Shown piece after piece: positions 27,431 to 37,191 of a stretch of 64,000 bases of DNA; position 1 is the stretch's first letter; the number at the start of each line of letters is the position of its first letter. Origin of the DNA: Pseudorhodobacter antarcticus (GTDB lineage Bacteria > Pseudomonadota > Alphaproteobacteria > Rhodobacterales > Rhodobacteraceae); the NCBI GenBank assembly GCA_945860375.1, contig CAMAQR010000014.1:14066-78065 (forward strand). The letters are read 5' to 3'. Position numbers and translations under genes: made by a program. Below the pieces are notes generated by a model. That model had not been told where the DNA came from. It saw nothing but the letters and a program-made list of their open reading frames with translations, and ran no database searches.

Positions 27431-30186
27431 GCGCGATCCTTTCCTTTTGCCACCACACGGGGGATCGGCGGCAAAACGGGTTCCGATTGCATCCGTGGTT
27501 CCACGCGCTCAATTTTCACCCGAAGGTCAAACCAGGCCGCCTGCCCTGTCACCGGATCGGAATTTGCCACCCGGCCGGGTCCCGGCTTCAATTCTGATAT
27601 CAGGTGGTTGAGCAAAAAGCCTTCATTCGCCTCGCTCGCACCGTCGTCCAACGCCCAGGCACCCTTACGTTTGCCAATCGCATTCCACGTCCAGACCGTG
27701 TTTGAATTCAGCGCAGCCATATGCGCAACGGGCACGACAATTTCGCCGTTAGACGACGTTACCCGCGCGTAATCCCCAGCCTTAAACCCTTGTTCTTCCC
27801 ATATTTTCGTCGGCACATAGAGGAAGTTCTTGCCCCGTATCTGCCGCAACCAAGCGTTCTGACTGCCCCACGAATGGTACATATCCATCGGGCGTTGGGT
27901 CAGAGCGTGCACGGTAAAACCATCCTCGACAAACGGCGAGTACCAGATCGGCAGCGGGTCCATCGACTGCTGCAACTGGTTGCACAGATGTACAGGCGGG
28001 CGGTATTGGCCAAGCCCTTCGGCGGCCATCTGAAACTTGCGCATCGGCTCTGACCAGATCGTGAACAAGTAAGGTTGCGGCGTCTCATACAGCGAGGTCT
28101 TGACCGCCCAATCCTGATAAGCGGCATTCCAAGGCTTGTAAAACGCGGCCTCCTCCGGCACATGCGCCTGATAAAATCCACCGTTCTCGATGTATCTCGC
28201 CAGCTGGTCAGGGTTTGCATCGCCGCGCCCTACCGCCGTGCCATCGCCGCGATACCCGATCAGAGGCCCCACTCCGGGGCGGCGGATGTGGTTGACGATG
28301 TAATCGGCATAGTCCTTGTAACGTGGTGAGCCGTCGTCCTTGACCATCGGCGCAAGCCCCAACCGCGCGCCCAGATCCAGCAGCACCGACTGAAAAGGGC
28401 GCACGTCGCGATCGGGTTCGATCACCGGCCAACGGATGCTGTCGCCCGCCGCATCCGGTTCGGAAATCGGGCGGTCGAGCAGGCTGATGCAATCGTGCCG
28501 TTCCAGATAAGTGGTGTCGGGCAGGATCAGATCGGCATAGGCCACCATTTCCGATGCATAGGCGTCGGAATAGATGATCCGGGGGATGATGTACTCGCCG
28601 CCGGGCCCCTGATCTGTCAGCATTTCCATGACCTTGCCGGAATTCATCGACGAATTCCACGCCATGTTGGCCATGTACAAAAACAGCGTATCGATGCGGT
28701 AGGGATCTCCGGCATGTGCGTTCGGGATCAGCATATGCATCAACCCATGCGCCGAAAACGGGTTCTCCCAAGTGAAGGCCTTGTCAATCCGCGCAGGGCT
28801 GCCGTCTTCCTTCAGTGCGAGGTTTTCCGGCCCGCGCACATAGCCCAAATGCGGACCAGACAGCGGCTTTCCGGGGGCAGTGACGAAATGCGGGGTCGGA
28901 TGCGCCTCAACCGGTTTCGGGTAGGGCGGCTTCAGCCGATAACCGCCGGGCACCTCGACCGTGCCCAGAACGATCTGCAACAGGTGCAGCGCGCGGGCGG
29001 TCTGAAAGCCGTTGGAATGCGCCGATATCCCGCGCATGGCATGGAAAGACACTGGCCGTCCCGGCATGGTTTCGTGGAAATCACCGCGGAAATCGGTCCA
29101 GCTTTGGTTAATTTCGATCGCTTCGTCAAAGGCCACCCGCGCCAGTTCGCCGGCCAGCGCGTGAATACGCGGGGCTGGGATGCCACAGCGATCCGCCACC
29201 GCTTCGGGCGCATAATCGGGTGACAGATAACGCTCTGCCATATGCTGAAACACCGTGCGGTTGCCTTGATAAGTGGCTCCCAGATCGGGCTGCACACCCT
29301 TGCCATCCCAAGGCGCAGGCATACCGGTTCTGCGATCAATCACAAAGGGCTGGCTTTCGGCGTTCTTGGCGATCAGGCCCTTTTCGGGGCCGTCCTCTGT
29401 CACCAGCAAAGGCGCGTTGGTGAAGCGTGCCAGATAGTCCAGATCCACTTTGCCTGCCACCAAAAGGCAATGGATCAGCGACAGGATCAGCAGCCCGTCG
29501 GTGCCGGGCGTGATGCCCAACCAATCATCGGCCACGGCATTATAGCCGGTCCGAATGGGGTTAACGCCGATCACCCGCGCGCCGCGCGCCTTCAGCTTGC
29601 CCAGACCGATCTTGATCGGGTTGCTGTCGTGATCCTCGGCCACCCCGAACAGGATAAACAGCTTGGTGCGCTCCCAATCCGGTTGACCAAACTCCCAAAA
29701 CGCGCCGCCAATGGTGTAAATGCCGCCCGCCGCCATGTTGACCGAGCAAAAACCGCCATGGGCGGCATAGTTCGGCGTCCCAAACGCCTGTGCCCACCAG
29801 CCGGTGAACGACTGGCTTTGGTCCCGCCCGGTGAAAAACGCCAGCTTTTCCGGCGCGGTTTCACGCAGCGGTTTCATCCAGGACACCGCCAGCGCCAGCG
29901 CCTCGTCCCACGAGATTTCCTCAAACGCCCCGGACCCACGCGGGCCAACCCGTCGCAGTGGAGCGCGCAGCCGCGAAGGCGCCGTCACCTGCATGATCCC
30001 CGAGGCCCCTTTGGCACAAAGAACGCCCTTGTTGACCGGATGATCGCGGTTGCCCTCGATGTAACTGACGCGGCCGGACTTCAGATGCACGTCGATCCCG
30101 CAGCGGCAGGCGCACATGTAGCAGGTGGTTTTGCGGATTTCGTCCGACACCGGCGGCGAAAGATCAAGCTGGGGCTGAGCGGTCAT
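27427..30186 (-). CDS. soeA: Sulfite dehydrogenase molybdopterin subunit SoeA
   Basis: A catalytic subunit of the DMSO-reductase family, 919 residues. The N-terminus has the 4Fe-4S ligand motif CYMCACRC and KGVLCAKGASG, then a bis-molybdopterin fold. There is no Tat signal, so the enzyme is cytoplasmic, as known for SoeABC sulfite:quinone oxidoreductases. The start at 30186 (MTAQPQLDL) is chosen because AGAGG precedes it; the open frame upstream has no family similarity. Neighbours xsc, tauZ and ackA make sulfite released from taurine the expected substrate. Without that context it would be called only a generic molybdopterin oxidoreductase. Confidence 0.83.
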   Translation of the reverse strand: MTAQPQLDLSPPVSDEIRKTTCYMCACRCGIDVHLKSGRVSYIEGNRDHPVNKGVLCAKGASGIMQVTAPSRLRAPLRRVGPRGSGAFEEISWDEALALAVSWMKPLRETAPEKLAFFTGRDQSQSFTGWWAQAFGTPNYAAHGGFCSVNMAAGGIYTIGGAFWEFGQPDWERTKLFILFGVAEDHDSNPIKIGLGKLKARGARVIGVNPIRTGYNAVADDWLGITPGTDGLLILSLIHCLLVAGKVDLDYLARFTNAPLLVTEDGPEKGLIAKNAESQPFVIDRRTGMPAPWDGKGVQPDLGATYQGNRTVFQHMAERYLSPDYAPEAVADRCGIPAPRIHALAGELARVAFDEAIEINQSWTDFRGDFHETMPGRPVSFHAMRGISAHSNGFQTARALHLLQIVLGTVEVPGGYRLKPPYPKPVEAHPTPHFVTAPGKPLSGPHLGYVRGPENLALKEDGSPARIDKAFTWENPFSAHGLMHMLIPNAHAGDPYRIDTLFLYMANMAWNSSMNSGKVMEMLTDQGPGGEYIIPRIIYSDAYASEMVAYADLILPDTTYLERHDCISLLDRPISEPDAAGDSIRWPVIEPDRDVRPFQSVLLDLGARLGLAPMVKDDGSPRYKDYADYIVNHIRRPGVGPLIGYRGDGTAVGRGDANPDQLARYIENGGFYQAHVPEEAAFYKPWNAAYQDWAVKTSLYETPQPYLFTIWSEPMRKFQMAAEGLGQYRPPVHLCNQLQQSMDPLPIWYSPFVEDGFTVHALTQRPMDMYHSWGSQNAWLRQIRGKNFLYVPTKIWEEQGFKAGDYARVTSSNGEIVVPVAHMAALNSNTVWTWNAIGKRKGAWALDDGASEANEGFLLNHLISELKPGPGRVANSDPVTGQAAWFDLRVKIERVEPRMQSEPVLPPIPRVVAKGKDRA

Positions 30187-30328
30187 TGTGGCCTCTTGCG
30201 CCCCCGTTTCGGGGCTTTCTCTATAGTGTTGACGGAAGAATTTCGCCGAACAAGTCCGTTCGCGACACAACGTGGCAAATCACGGGAGGAAAGCGGAAAT
30301 TCATCCCGAAGGGATCGAATGTTCGGCA

Positions 30329-31405
30329 CTAGGCACCGGCCTGCAGCAGCGCCAAAGCCTGCTCTGCGATGCTGCGTTCCTCGGTCGCGGGCACGACGTA
30401 GCATGGCACTGGGCCAGCCCAAGCCAGAGCGTTCAGAATGGCATGACGCAATCCGGCGTCATTTTCCCCGATGCCGCCCGTGAAGGCAACTGCGTCAAGC
30501 CCGCCCATCGCGGCGATCATGCTGCCCGCGTGGCGCACCGTCCAATAGGTGAAATGCTGCACCGCGAAAGCGGCCTCGGGCGTGTCCGCCGCCTGCAAGG
30601 CCCGCATGTCGCTGTGGCCACCGAGCCCCAGCAAGCCGCTTTCGCGGTTCAAGATCCGCGCTGCACCCGCGATGCCATGCACCTCGGCCAGGCGCAGGAC
30701 TGCGTTGCCGTCGATGCCCCCCGAACGGGTGCCCATGGTGACGCCGTCCAGTGGCGAATAGCCCATCGTTGTGGCCACTGAAGCGCCGTTCAAGATTGCG
30801 CATAGAGAAGCTCCGTTGCCCAAGTGTAATGCAAGCAGACGCCTTGGCAGGGCATTGTCGGTCATTTCCTGCACTTTTCGAACAAGTCCGGCATAGCTGA
30901 TGCCGTGAAAGCCATACCGCCGCAGACCTTCGGCGCGGGCCGCGAGCGGCAAGGCATAGGTCACGGCAACTCGCGGATTTGTGGCATGGAACGCCGTGTC
31001 AAAACTGACAAACTGCGGCACATCCGGGACCAGATCAGCCAGCGCCTGAATGGCCGTCAGGTTGGCCGGATTGTGCAGTGGGGCCAGCGGGATGCAAGCT
31101 GTGATCGCGGCAATCACCGCAGGCGTGACGCGGCAGGCCTGCACCAAATCTTCACCGCCATGCACCACCCGATGCGCGGCGGCGGTCAGACGCGCCACGC
31201 CGAAGCCTTGATCCGCCAGCGCCGCCAAGGCCAAGGCCAGCGCGGCGCGATGATCCGCCACCGCACAAGGCCGGTCCAGCACACCCAAGCGCAATCGTCC
31301 TTGGCCGCCGATCTCGGTCACTGAACCGGCGACAACTTCTTCCAAATCCAGATCAAACACCGCCCATTTGATCGAAGACGACCCGGCGTTGACAACAAGC
31401 AGCAT
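30329..31405 (-). CDS. ackA: Acetate kinase
   Basis: A 358-residue acetate kinase that interconverts acetyl phosphate plus ADP with acetate plus ATP. Family motifs are VVNAGSSSIKWAVFD at the N-terminus, FDTAFHAT, RRYGFHGISY, LHLGNGASLCA, DGVTMGTRSGGID and FTGGIGEN. The ATG follows the tauZ stop directly with no gap. In this cluster it probably uses acetyl phosphate made by Xsc; many taurine clusters have phosphotransacetylase in this place instead. Confidence 0.93.
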   Translation of the reverse strand: MLLVVNAGSSSIKWAVFDLDLEEVVAGSVTEIGGQGRLRLGVLDRPCAVADHRAALALALAALADQGFGVARLTAAAHRVVHGGEDLVQACRVTPAVIAAITACIPLAPLHNPANLTAIQALADLVPDVPQFVSFDTAFHATNPRVAVTYALPLAARAEGLRRYGFHGISYAGLVRKVQEMTDNALPRRLLALHLGNGASLCAILNGASVATTMGYSPLDGVTMGTRSGGIDGNAVLRLAEVHGIAGAARILNRESGLLGLGGHSDMRALQAADTPEAAFAVQHFTYWTVRHAGSMIAAMGGLDAVAFTGGIGENDAGLRHAILNALAWAGPVPCYVVPATEERSIAEQALALLQAGA

Positions 31406-32152
31406 TCACAGCACCGATTTCAACAGGCCCAGCGTCGCCAGCAACGCCAGCAAGCCGATGGCAAATTTGCGGAAATCCTGCGGGTCGGTGTTCAGGAAAT
31501 GCCTGCTGCCCAGCCAGTTGCCCAGAAACACCATCGGCAGCGCCAGCAGGCTGGCCCAGACTGTATCCCAACTGACCAGCCCGGCGTAGAAATACAAAGG
31601 GGCTGAATAGAGGTCCAATAGCGGGAAATAGGCAACCAAGGTGGCGCGGAACACTGCCGTCTGCATCGGCTGCGCGGCAAAGAACGCCACCACTGGCAAG
31701 CCGCCCATCCCCGGCGCATTCGCAAGGCCCGAGGCAAGCCCAGCCCAGAGGTTGCTCGGCCCCCGCACCTCGCGCCCCAAATGCCAGCCCGCCAGCAAGA
31801 TCAGGCACATGCACAGCACATAGCCCGAAATAACGCCCCGCGCCGCATCCTCGGAAATGGAGGTCAGCGCCCAAAGACCCAAGGGCATTCCAACCGCGGC
31901 CCCGGCCAGTAAAAAACCCACCCGCCGCCAATCGACATGGGCCCCGACACCGCGCCACGCCTGCAACGACATCAATGCTTCGCACAGCACGACCACCGCG
32001 ACGAAATTCAGCGGATTGGCAACCAGACCCGAGGCCGAAATGACCAGCGCCGAAAACCCAAACCCGGAATAGCCGCGCACGAAGGCCGACAGCAGGATTG
32101 CCACGGCCATGAAGCCAGCCGCGCCAATCCCCATGTCAAAAGGCAGGCTCAC
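31406..32152 (-). CDS. tauZ: TauE/SafE-family sulfite exporter-like protein
   Basis: A membrane protein of 248 residues with about eight hydrophobic helices, in the TauE/SafE family (N-terminal SAFVRGYSGFGFSALVIS). Members next to xsc are thought to export sulfite, sulfate or sulfoacetate. It overlaps xsc by four bases (ATGA) and touches ackA, so it is made with both. The transported ion is an inference from context. Confidence 0.83.
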   Translation of the reverse strand: MSLPFDMGIGAAGFMAVAILLSAFVRGYSGFGFSALVISASGLVANPLNFVAVVVLCEALMSLQAWRGVGAHVDWRRVGFLLAGAAVGMPLGLWALTSISEDAARGVISGYVLCMCLILLAGWHLGREVRGPSNLWAGLASGLANAPGMGGLPVVAFFAAQPMQTAVFRATLVAYFPLLDLYSAPLYFYAGLVSWDTVWASLLALPMVFLGNWLGSRHFLNTDPQDFRKFAIGLLALLATLGLLKSVL

Positions 32153-33921
32153 GCCACTTGCTTGCGCATGTCAACGGCGTCAATTCCCGCCACAGCCACC
32201 GGCCTTTTCATCGCATCGCGGCGGAAGGGTTCGCCCAGTTCCTGATTGATCATCGCCTCAATCAACGTGGTCTTGCCCGCCTTTTGGTCGATGATCGCCT
32301 GCCGCAACGCGGTCGTCAGCTCTTCCATCGTGTGCGCTACAACGCCTAGCAACCCGCAAGCCTTGGCAATCCCGGCATAAGACACTTGCGTGTCGAGTTC
32401 AGTGCCAACAAAGTTGTCGTCGTACCAGAGCGTCGAATTGCGCTTTTCCGCGCCCCATTGGTAATTGCGGAACACCACTTGCGTGATTGCAGGCCACTCA
32501 CCCCGGCCAATCGCGGTCAATTCCGTGACCGCTATGCCAAAGGCCCCGTCGCCCGAGAAGCCTACGACCGGAACATCCGGGCAGCCTATTTTCGCACCAA
32601 CAACGGCGGGCAAGCCATAGCCACAGGGGCCGAAAAGTCCGGGGGCAAGATATTTCCGACCTTCATCGAACGTCGGATAAGCGTTGCCGATGGCACAGTT
32701 GTTGCCGATGTCGCTGGAAATGATCGCCTCACGCGGCAGGGCGGCCTGAATGGCGCGCCATGCCATCCGGGGGCTCATCCAATCGGGTTTGTCGGCCCGC
32801 GCGCGCTGATTCCACGTGGTGCCCTCGTCGTCATCCTCGTGGTCCATGCTGGACAGTGCCTGCGCCCAAGCCGATTTGGTCTGCGCGATCGAGGCTTTGC
32901 GTTCAACCCGCGCATGGTCGCCTGCGGTGATGGCCAAACGCGCCAAAACCGCCTCGGCGACTTTTTTAGCGTCGCCGACAATACCAACAGTCACCTTTTT
33001 TGTTAACCCGATCCGATCCGGGTTAATATCGACTTGGATGATTTTGGCCTGTTTGGGCCAATAGTCCAGCGCGTATCCCGGGAGTGTGGAAAACGGGTTC
33101 AACCGGGTACCCAAACACAGTACCACATCGGCCTGTGAAATCAACTCCATTGCGGCCTTCGATCCGTTGTAGCCCAAAGGCCCGGCGAACAGCGGGTGCG
33201 ACCCGGGGAAGGCATCATTGTGCTGATAGCCGACGCAAACCGGCGCATCCAAACGTTCGGCCAGTGCCATCGAGGCCGGAATGGCCCCAGACAAAACCAC
33301 GCCAGCACCGTTCAGGATCACCGGAAACTTCGCCGATGACAACAAATCTGCCGCCGCTGCGATCGCATCTGCACCGCCAGCGGGGCGCTCAAACTCCACA
33401 ATCGCGGGCAGGTCAATGTCAATCACCTGGGTCCAGTAGTCGCGCGGCATGTTGATCTGGGCGGGTGCAGACATCCGGCGCGCATTCAGGATCACCCGGT
33501 TCAACACTTCGGCCACACGCGACGGATCGCGCACCTCTTCTTGATAGGCAACCATGTCCTTGAACAAGGCCATCTGTTCGACCTCTTGAAAGCCGCCCAT
33601 GCCGATGGTCTTGTTCGCTGCCTGTGGCGTGACCAGCAGCAGAGGCGTGTGGTTCCAATAGGCGGTCTTCACTGGCGTCACAAAGTTGGTGATCCCCGGT
33701 CCGTTCTGCGCGATCATCATCGACATCTTGCCCGTAGCCCGCGTGTAGCCGTCGGCCATCATGCCGCCAGAACCTTCATGGGCGCAGTCCCAGAAGGTGA
33801 TGCCAGCGCGTGGGAACAAATCGGAGATCGGCATGAAGGCCGATCCGATGATGCCGAACGCATGTTCGATTCCATGCATCTGCAGCACTTTTACAAAGGC
33901 CTCTTCGGTGGTCATCCGCAT
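32149..33921 (-). CDS. xsc: Sulfoacetaldehyde acetyltransferase
   Basis: A thiamine-diphosphate enzyme of 590 residues that splits sulfoacetaldehyde with phosphate into sulfite and acetyl phosphate. The N-terminus (MTTEEAFVKVLQMHGIEHAF, then IIGSAFMPISDLFP) is the characteristic Xsc sequence. The ThDP-binding segment GDGAFGIAVTELTAIGR...NYQWGAEKRN is in the C-terminal third. The ATG at 33921 has AAGGGAG eight bases upstream. It follows tauR and precedes tauZ-ackA-soeABC on one strand. Confidence 0.96.
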   Translation of the reverse strand: MRMTTEEAFVKVLQMHGIEHAFGIIGSAFMPISDLFPRAGITFWDCAHEGSGGMMADGYTRATGKMSMMIAQNGPGITNFVTPVKTAYWNHTPLLLVTPQAANKTIGMGGFQEVEQMALFKDMVAYQEEVRDPSRVAEVLNRVILNARRMSAPAQINMPRDYWTQVIDIDLPAIVEFERPAGGADAIAAAADLLSSAKFPVILNGAGVVLSGAIPASMALAERLDAPVCVGYQHNDAFPGSHPLFAGPLGYNGSKAAMELISQADVVLCLGTRLNPFSTLPGYALDYWPKQAKIIQVDINPDRIGLTKKVTVGIVGDAKKVAEAVLARLAITAGDHARVERKASIAQTKSAWAQALSSMDHEDDDEGTTWNQRARADKPDWMSPRMAWRAIQAALPREAIISSDIGNNCAIGNAYPTFDEGRKYLAPGLFGPCGYGLPAVVGAKIGCPDVPVVGFSGDGAFGIAVTELTAIGRGEWPAITQVVFRNYQWGAEKRNSTLWYDDNFVGTELDTQVSYAGIAKACGLLGVVAHTMEELTTALRQAIIDQKAGKTTLIEAMINQELGEPFRRDAMKRPVAVAGIDAVDMRKQVA

Positions 33922-34018
33922 CACATCACTCCCTTGGCCCTGCGCCGTTGGCCTGTTCTACGCCCCCGCCCCCGCCCGGCTTAGGGCCAGACGCAAAACC
34001 GCCATAAGGCCAGATGCC

Positions 34019-35485
34019 CTAGCGCCCCAGCGCAGCAATCGCCCGCGCCACCCGGGCCACGCCTTCGGGAATGCGGTTGGGCGCGATGGAACTGTAGGCC
34101 AGTCGGTAGAAGTTTCGTCGCACCCGCGCGGGGTCAAAGAACACCCGTCCGGGTTCGATCAGCACGCCCTCAGCGCGCAGTGTCTCGGCCAGCGGCTCGG
34201 TGTCCACCGCATCGGGTGCTCGCATCCAGAAACTGCTGCCACCAAAGCCACCCTGCCCAGCCACCGTGAGGCCGTGTTCGCGGATGGCCTCGTCCATAAC
34301 CTGCCGTCTGCGGCGATAGGCCGTGCGCATACGGTTGATCAGGGCGTCATAATGGCCAAGCGACAGGAAGTAGGCGACGGTGCGCTGAATATGCCCCGGC
34401 GGATGGCGCAGCATCATCAGCCGCAGTGCGCGGGCTTCGCGGATAAAGCTTGCAGGACCAACAAGATAGCCCAGCCGCATGCCCGGGAACACTGACTTGC
34501 TGAACGACCCCGCGTAAACCACGCGGCCTTCGCTGTCCAAGGACTTCAGTGCCGGGGAGACCGGCTTCAGAAACGACATTTCAAATTCATAGTCATCCTC
34601 GACGATCACGAATCCCTCGCGCGACGCCGCTTCCAACAGCGCCAGACGCCGCTCCAGCGGCATGGTGGCATTGGTCGGGCATTGATGGCTGGCGGTGGTG
34701 AAGACCACATCGACACCCTTGGGCACCGCATCGGGCGGCAGGCCGTCGGCATCAACATCAACCGCGATCACCTCGGTCCCCGAGGGTTCCAGAATACCGC
34801 GCAGACCGGAATAGCCGGGGTTTTCAACCACCGCTCGCCGGCCCGGCCCCAGCAGCGTCTGCACCGCGATCCACAGCGCGTTTTGGGCCCCAAGGGTCAG
34901 CAGCACCTCATCCTCGCGCGCCGCAATACCGCGCCGCGGCAGGATCGACCGCAGCAGATGCTCTATCAGCAGGGGGTCGTCGCGGTCATACATATCAGAC
35001 GTCAGCGCCGCGAAATCCTTGCGGCCCAAGGCACGCAGGGCGCACAACCGCCAGTTCTGATGGTCAAACAACGTCGGATCAGCCTGACCGTAGATGAAGG
35101 AATAGGGGTAATTCTCCCAATCCAAGGGGCGTTGCACCGTGGCCAGACCCGAAAACCGCTGCCCAGTGAGGCGCGCGAAATCGACACCCTCGGCCCGCGC
35201 CGACAAGGCGGGCAGTTCCGGCGCGCGAGGGGCGTTTTCCGAGATGTAATAACCCGAGCGCCCCCGCGCCGTCAGATAATCGGCGCTGACAAGTTCGGCA
35301 TAGGCCAGCGTCACCGTGATGCGGCTGATGCCAAGATGATCGGCGAGGCCACGCGAGGACGGCACCTTCTGCCCAGAGCGGTAGCGCCCGGACAAAACGC
35401 CCTCGGTCACCATCTGCCGGATGCGCTGTTGCAGGGTGCCACGGCCTGCGGGGGGAAGGACGAAGGCTTCGGGGGGGATGGTCAT
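34019..35485 (-). CDS. tauR: MocR/GntR-type regulator TauR
   Basis: A 488-residue regulator that joins an N-terminal GntR winged helix (SGRYRSGQKVPSSRGLADHL, then GISRITVTLAYAELVSADYL) to an aminotransferase-like domain. The PLP lysine motif SFSKSVFPGMRLGYLVGP is intact. TauR of Rhodobacter capsulatus is this type and activates taurine genes. The start at 35485 has GAGG six bases upstream. It lies between tpa and xsc, and TauR-like boxes are present upstream of it and of tpa. Confidence 0.9.
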   Translation of the reverse strand: MTIPPEAFVLPPAGRGTLQQRIRQMVTEGVLSGRYRSGQKVPSSRGLADHLGISRITVTLAYAELVSADYLTARGRSGYYISENAPRAPELPALSARAEGVDFARLTGQRFSGLATVQRPLDWENYPYSFIYGQADPTLFDHQNWRLCALRALGRKDFAALTSDMYDRDDPLLIEHLLRSILPRRGIAAREDEVLLTLGAQNALWIAVQTLLGPGRRAVVENPGYSGLRGILEPSGTEVIAVDVDADGLPPDAVPKGVDVVFTTASHQCPTNATMPLERRLALLEAASREGFVIVEDDYEFEMSFLKPVSPALKSLDSEGRVVYAGSFSKSVFPGMRLGYLVGPASFIREARALRLMMLRHPPGHIQRTVAYFLSLGHYDALINRMRTAYRRRRQVMDEAIREHGLTVAGQGGFGGSSFWMRAPDAVDTEPLAETLRAEGVLIEPGRVFFDPARVRRNFYRLAYSSIAPNRIPEGVARVARAIAALGR

Positions 35486-35509
35486 TCTGGCCTCATATCC
35501 ACGCGGCAA

Positions 35510-35519
35510 CTGGACTTAT
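35510..35519 (+). promoter_or_regulatory. TauR-like box upstream of tauR
   Basis: CTGGACTTAT matches 9 of 10 positions of CTGGACYTAA, the half-site I recall for R. capsulatus TauR. It is 25 bases upstream of tauR, consistent with autoregulation. No clear second copy is present at the spacing seen at tpa. Confidence 0.45.
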
Positions 35520-35545
35520 AGGGCGGCCCAAGGCCTGAATTGTCA

Positions 35546-35572
35546 AGCAGATCGTAACCGAGGTGATCTGCT
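35546..35572. promoter_or_regulatory. Inverted repeat upstream of tauR
   Basis: AGCAGATC (35546-35553) and GATCTGCT (35565-35572) form a perfect 8-bp inverted repeat with an 11-base spacer, about 60 bases upstream of tauR. It could be an operator or an mRNA leader hairpin. It has no T-run. Confidence 0.35.
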
Positions 35573-35670
35573 CGCGCGGCTGTGCCGCAAGCCTTTCAAG
35601 CGCTTGCGCGCGAGTGCCTCCGGCAAGCCGGATTTCCTGGATGCCGGCCCGGATTTTCAAGGGACAAAGA

Positions 35671-35704
35671 AATGAAAAGCCCAGCACCAAGCGAGGTGCG
35701 GGGC
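35671..35704 (-). terminator. Terminator after tpa
   Basis: On the minus strand, a stem of ten pairs with one mismatch (35704-35695 with 35688-35679) closes a six-base loop and is followed by TTTT and a T-rich tail. It begins about 25 bases past the tpa stop, so tpa message should end before tauR. Confidence 0.65.
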
Positions 35705-35728
35705 AAATTTCAGATGAATACTTTGGGC

Positions 35729-37111
35729 TTAGCCAAACACCTTGGTCAGCGAGCGGTCAATCGCACCGGTGATCTGGTCGATGTCATCGGCGGTGGCGAT
35801 CAGCGCGGGCGACAGACAGAGGGTGTTGTTCAGGCCCGGCAGGCTGCGGTTGGTCATGCCGATGATCACGCCCTGCGCGTTGCACTCGGCCACCACGGCC
35901 GCGACCTTCTTTTCATCCATCGGTTCCTTCGTGACACGGTCCGCCACCAGTTCGGCCCCGCAAAACAGGCCCTTGCCGCGCACATCCCCGATAACCTTGT
36001 GCTTTTCCATCAGGGCGTTGAGGTTATCAAGCACCCGCGCGCCCATGTTCAGGGTGTTTTGCAGCAGGTCTTCATCCTCGATGATCCGCATGTTTTCCAG
36101 CGCCGCCGCAGGCCCCGCCGTGCACCCGCCAAAGGTCGAGATGTCGCGGAAATAGGACATGGTATCGCCCGAATCCTTGAACATGTCGAACACCGCTTCG
36201 GTGGTGACGGTGCAGGAAATCGCGGCATAGCCCGAGGCCACGCCCTTGGCCATTGTCACGAAATCCGGCTTGATGCCGTAGTGCTGGTAGCCGAACCAAG
36301 TCCCGGTGCGGCCCAGTCCACAAACCACTTCATCAATGTGCAGCAAGATGTTGTATTTCTTGCATATTTCCTGAACGCGGTCCCAGTATCCGGTCGGCGG
36401 AACGATCACGCCGCCGCCGGCCGTTACCGGTTCCAGCACCAGCGCACCGATGGAGTCTGCACCTTCGCGCAGGATCACTTCCTCAATCGCATCAGCCGCG
36501 CGTTCACCGTAATTCTCGACGTCCCACTGCTTGCGATACTCAAGGCAGTGCGGCACCATCACAAAACCATCGGGATAGGGACCATATTGCGCCGCGCGCT
36601 CGGCCTGACCGGAGGTCGCCAGAGTGCCAATGGTGGTGCCGTGATAATCCCGCTCGCGGTACAGGATCTTCCACTTTTTGCCGCCGTGATGCTTGTGCGA
36701 GATCTGCCGCACCATCTTGTAAACCTTCTCATTCGCCTCGGAGCCCGAGTTCGAATAGTAGACGCGGGACAGGCCCGGCATTTTGGAGATCAGGCGTTCA
36801 GCAAACAACGCACCGGGGATCGAGCCCCCGACGCCTGCAAAATAGTTCATTTTCAACAACGTATCACGCACGGCATTGGCGATGCTCTCGCGACCGTAGC
36901 CGACGTTGACCGTCCAGACCGCCCCCGACACCGCGTCGATGTACTCGCGCCCACGCGCGTCCCAGACCCGCAGACCCTTGCCTTCGACAATGATACGCGG
37001 GTCAACATCGGGGGATTCGTAACCTTTGTGTTGACTGAGGTGGTGCCAGACATGGGCTTTGTCAGCGGCAATCACAGCGCTGATATCATTCGCGTTTGTA
37101 TAGCCATCCAT
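35729..37111 (-). CDS. tpa: Taurine:pyruvate aminotransferase (class III)
   Basis: A PLP enzyme of 460 residues that moves the amino group of taurine to pyruvate, giving sulfoacetaldehyde and alanine. Class III features are YYSNSGSEANEKVYKM, RDYHGTTIGTLATSG, HIDEVVCGLGRTGT and the PLP lysine in FVTMAKGVASGYA. The start at 37111 (MDGYTNANDIS) has AAAGGGG upstream; the further open frame has no family similarity. The substrate is assigned by its place with tauR and xsc, since related transaminases act on beta-alanine or GABA. Confidence 0.88.
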   Translation of the reverse strand: MDGYTNANDISAVIAADKAHVWHHLSQHKGYESPDVDPRIIVEGKGLRVWDARGREYIDAVSGAVWTVNVGYGRESIANAVRDTLLKMNYFAGVGGSIPGALFAERLISKMPGLSRVYYSNSGSEANEKVYKMVRQISHKHHGGKKWKILYRERDYHGTTIGTLATSGQAERAAQYGPYPDGFVMVPHCLEYRKQWDVENYGERAADAIEEVILREGADSIGALVLEPVTAGGGVIVPPTGYWDRVQEICKKYNILLHIDEVVCGLGRTGTWFGYQHYGIKPDFVTMAKGVASGYAAISCTVTTEAVFDMFKDSGDTMSYFRDISTFGGCTAGPAAALENMRIIEDEDLLQNTLNMGARVLDNLNALMEKHKVIGDVRGKGLFCGAELVADRVTKEPMDEKKVAAVVAECNAQGVIIGMTNRSLPGLNNTLCLSPALIATADDIDQITGAIDRSLTKVFG

Positions 37112-37191
37112 GGCCGGACCCCTTTTACGACAACAGTGACCAGCCTGTGTGGCCGGAAGAGAGGCATCTTCGGACATTGCCGCACTTCCTC

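Noticed and set aside
27427..30186. Catalytic subunit read as DMSO or TMAO reductase
   Set aside because: No Tat signal and direct linkage to xsc, tauZ and ackA fit cytoplasmic sulfite dehydrogenase better.
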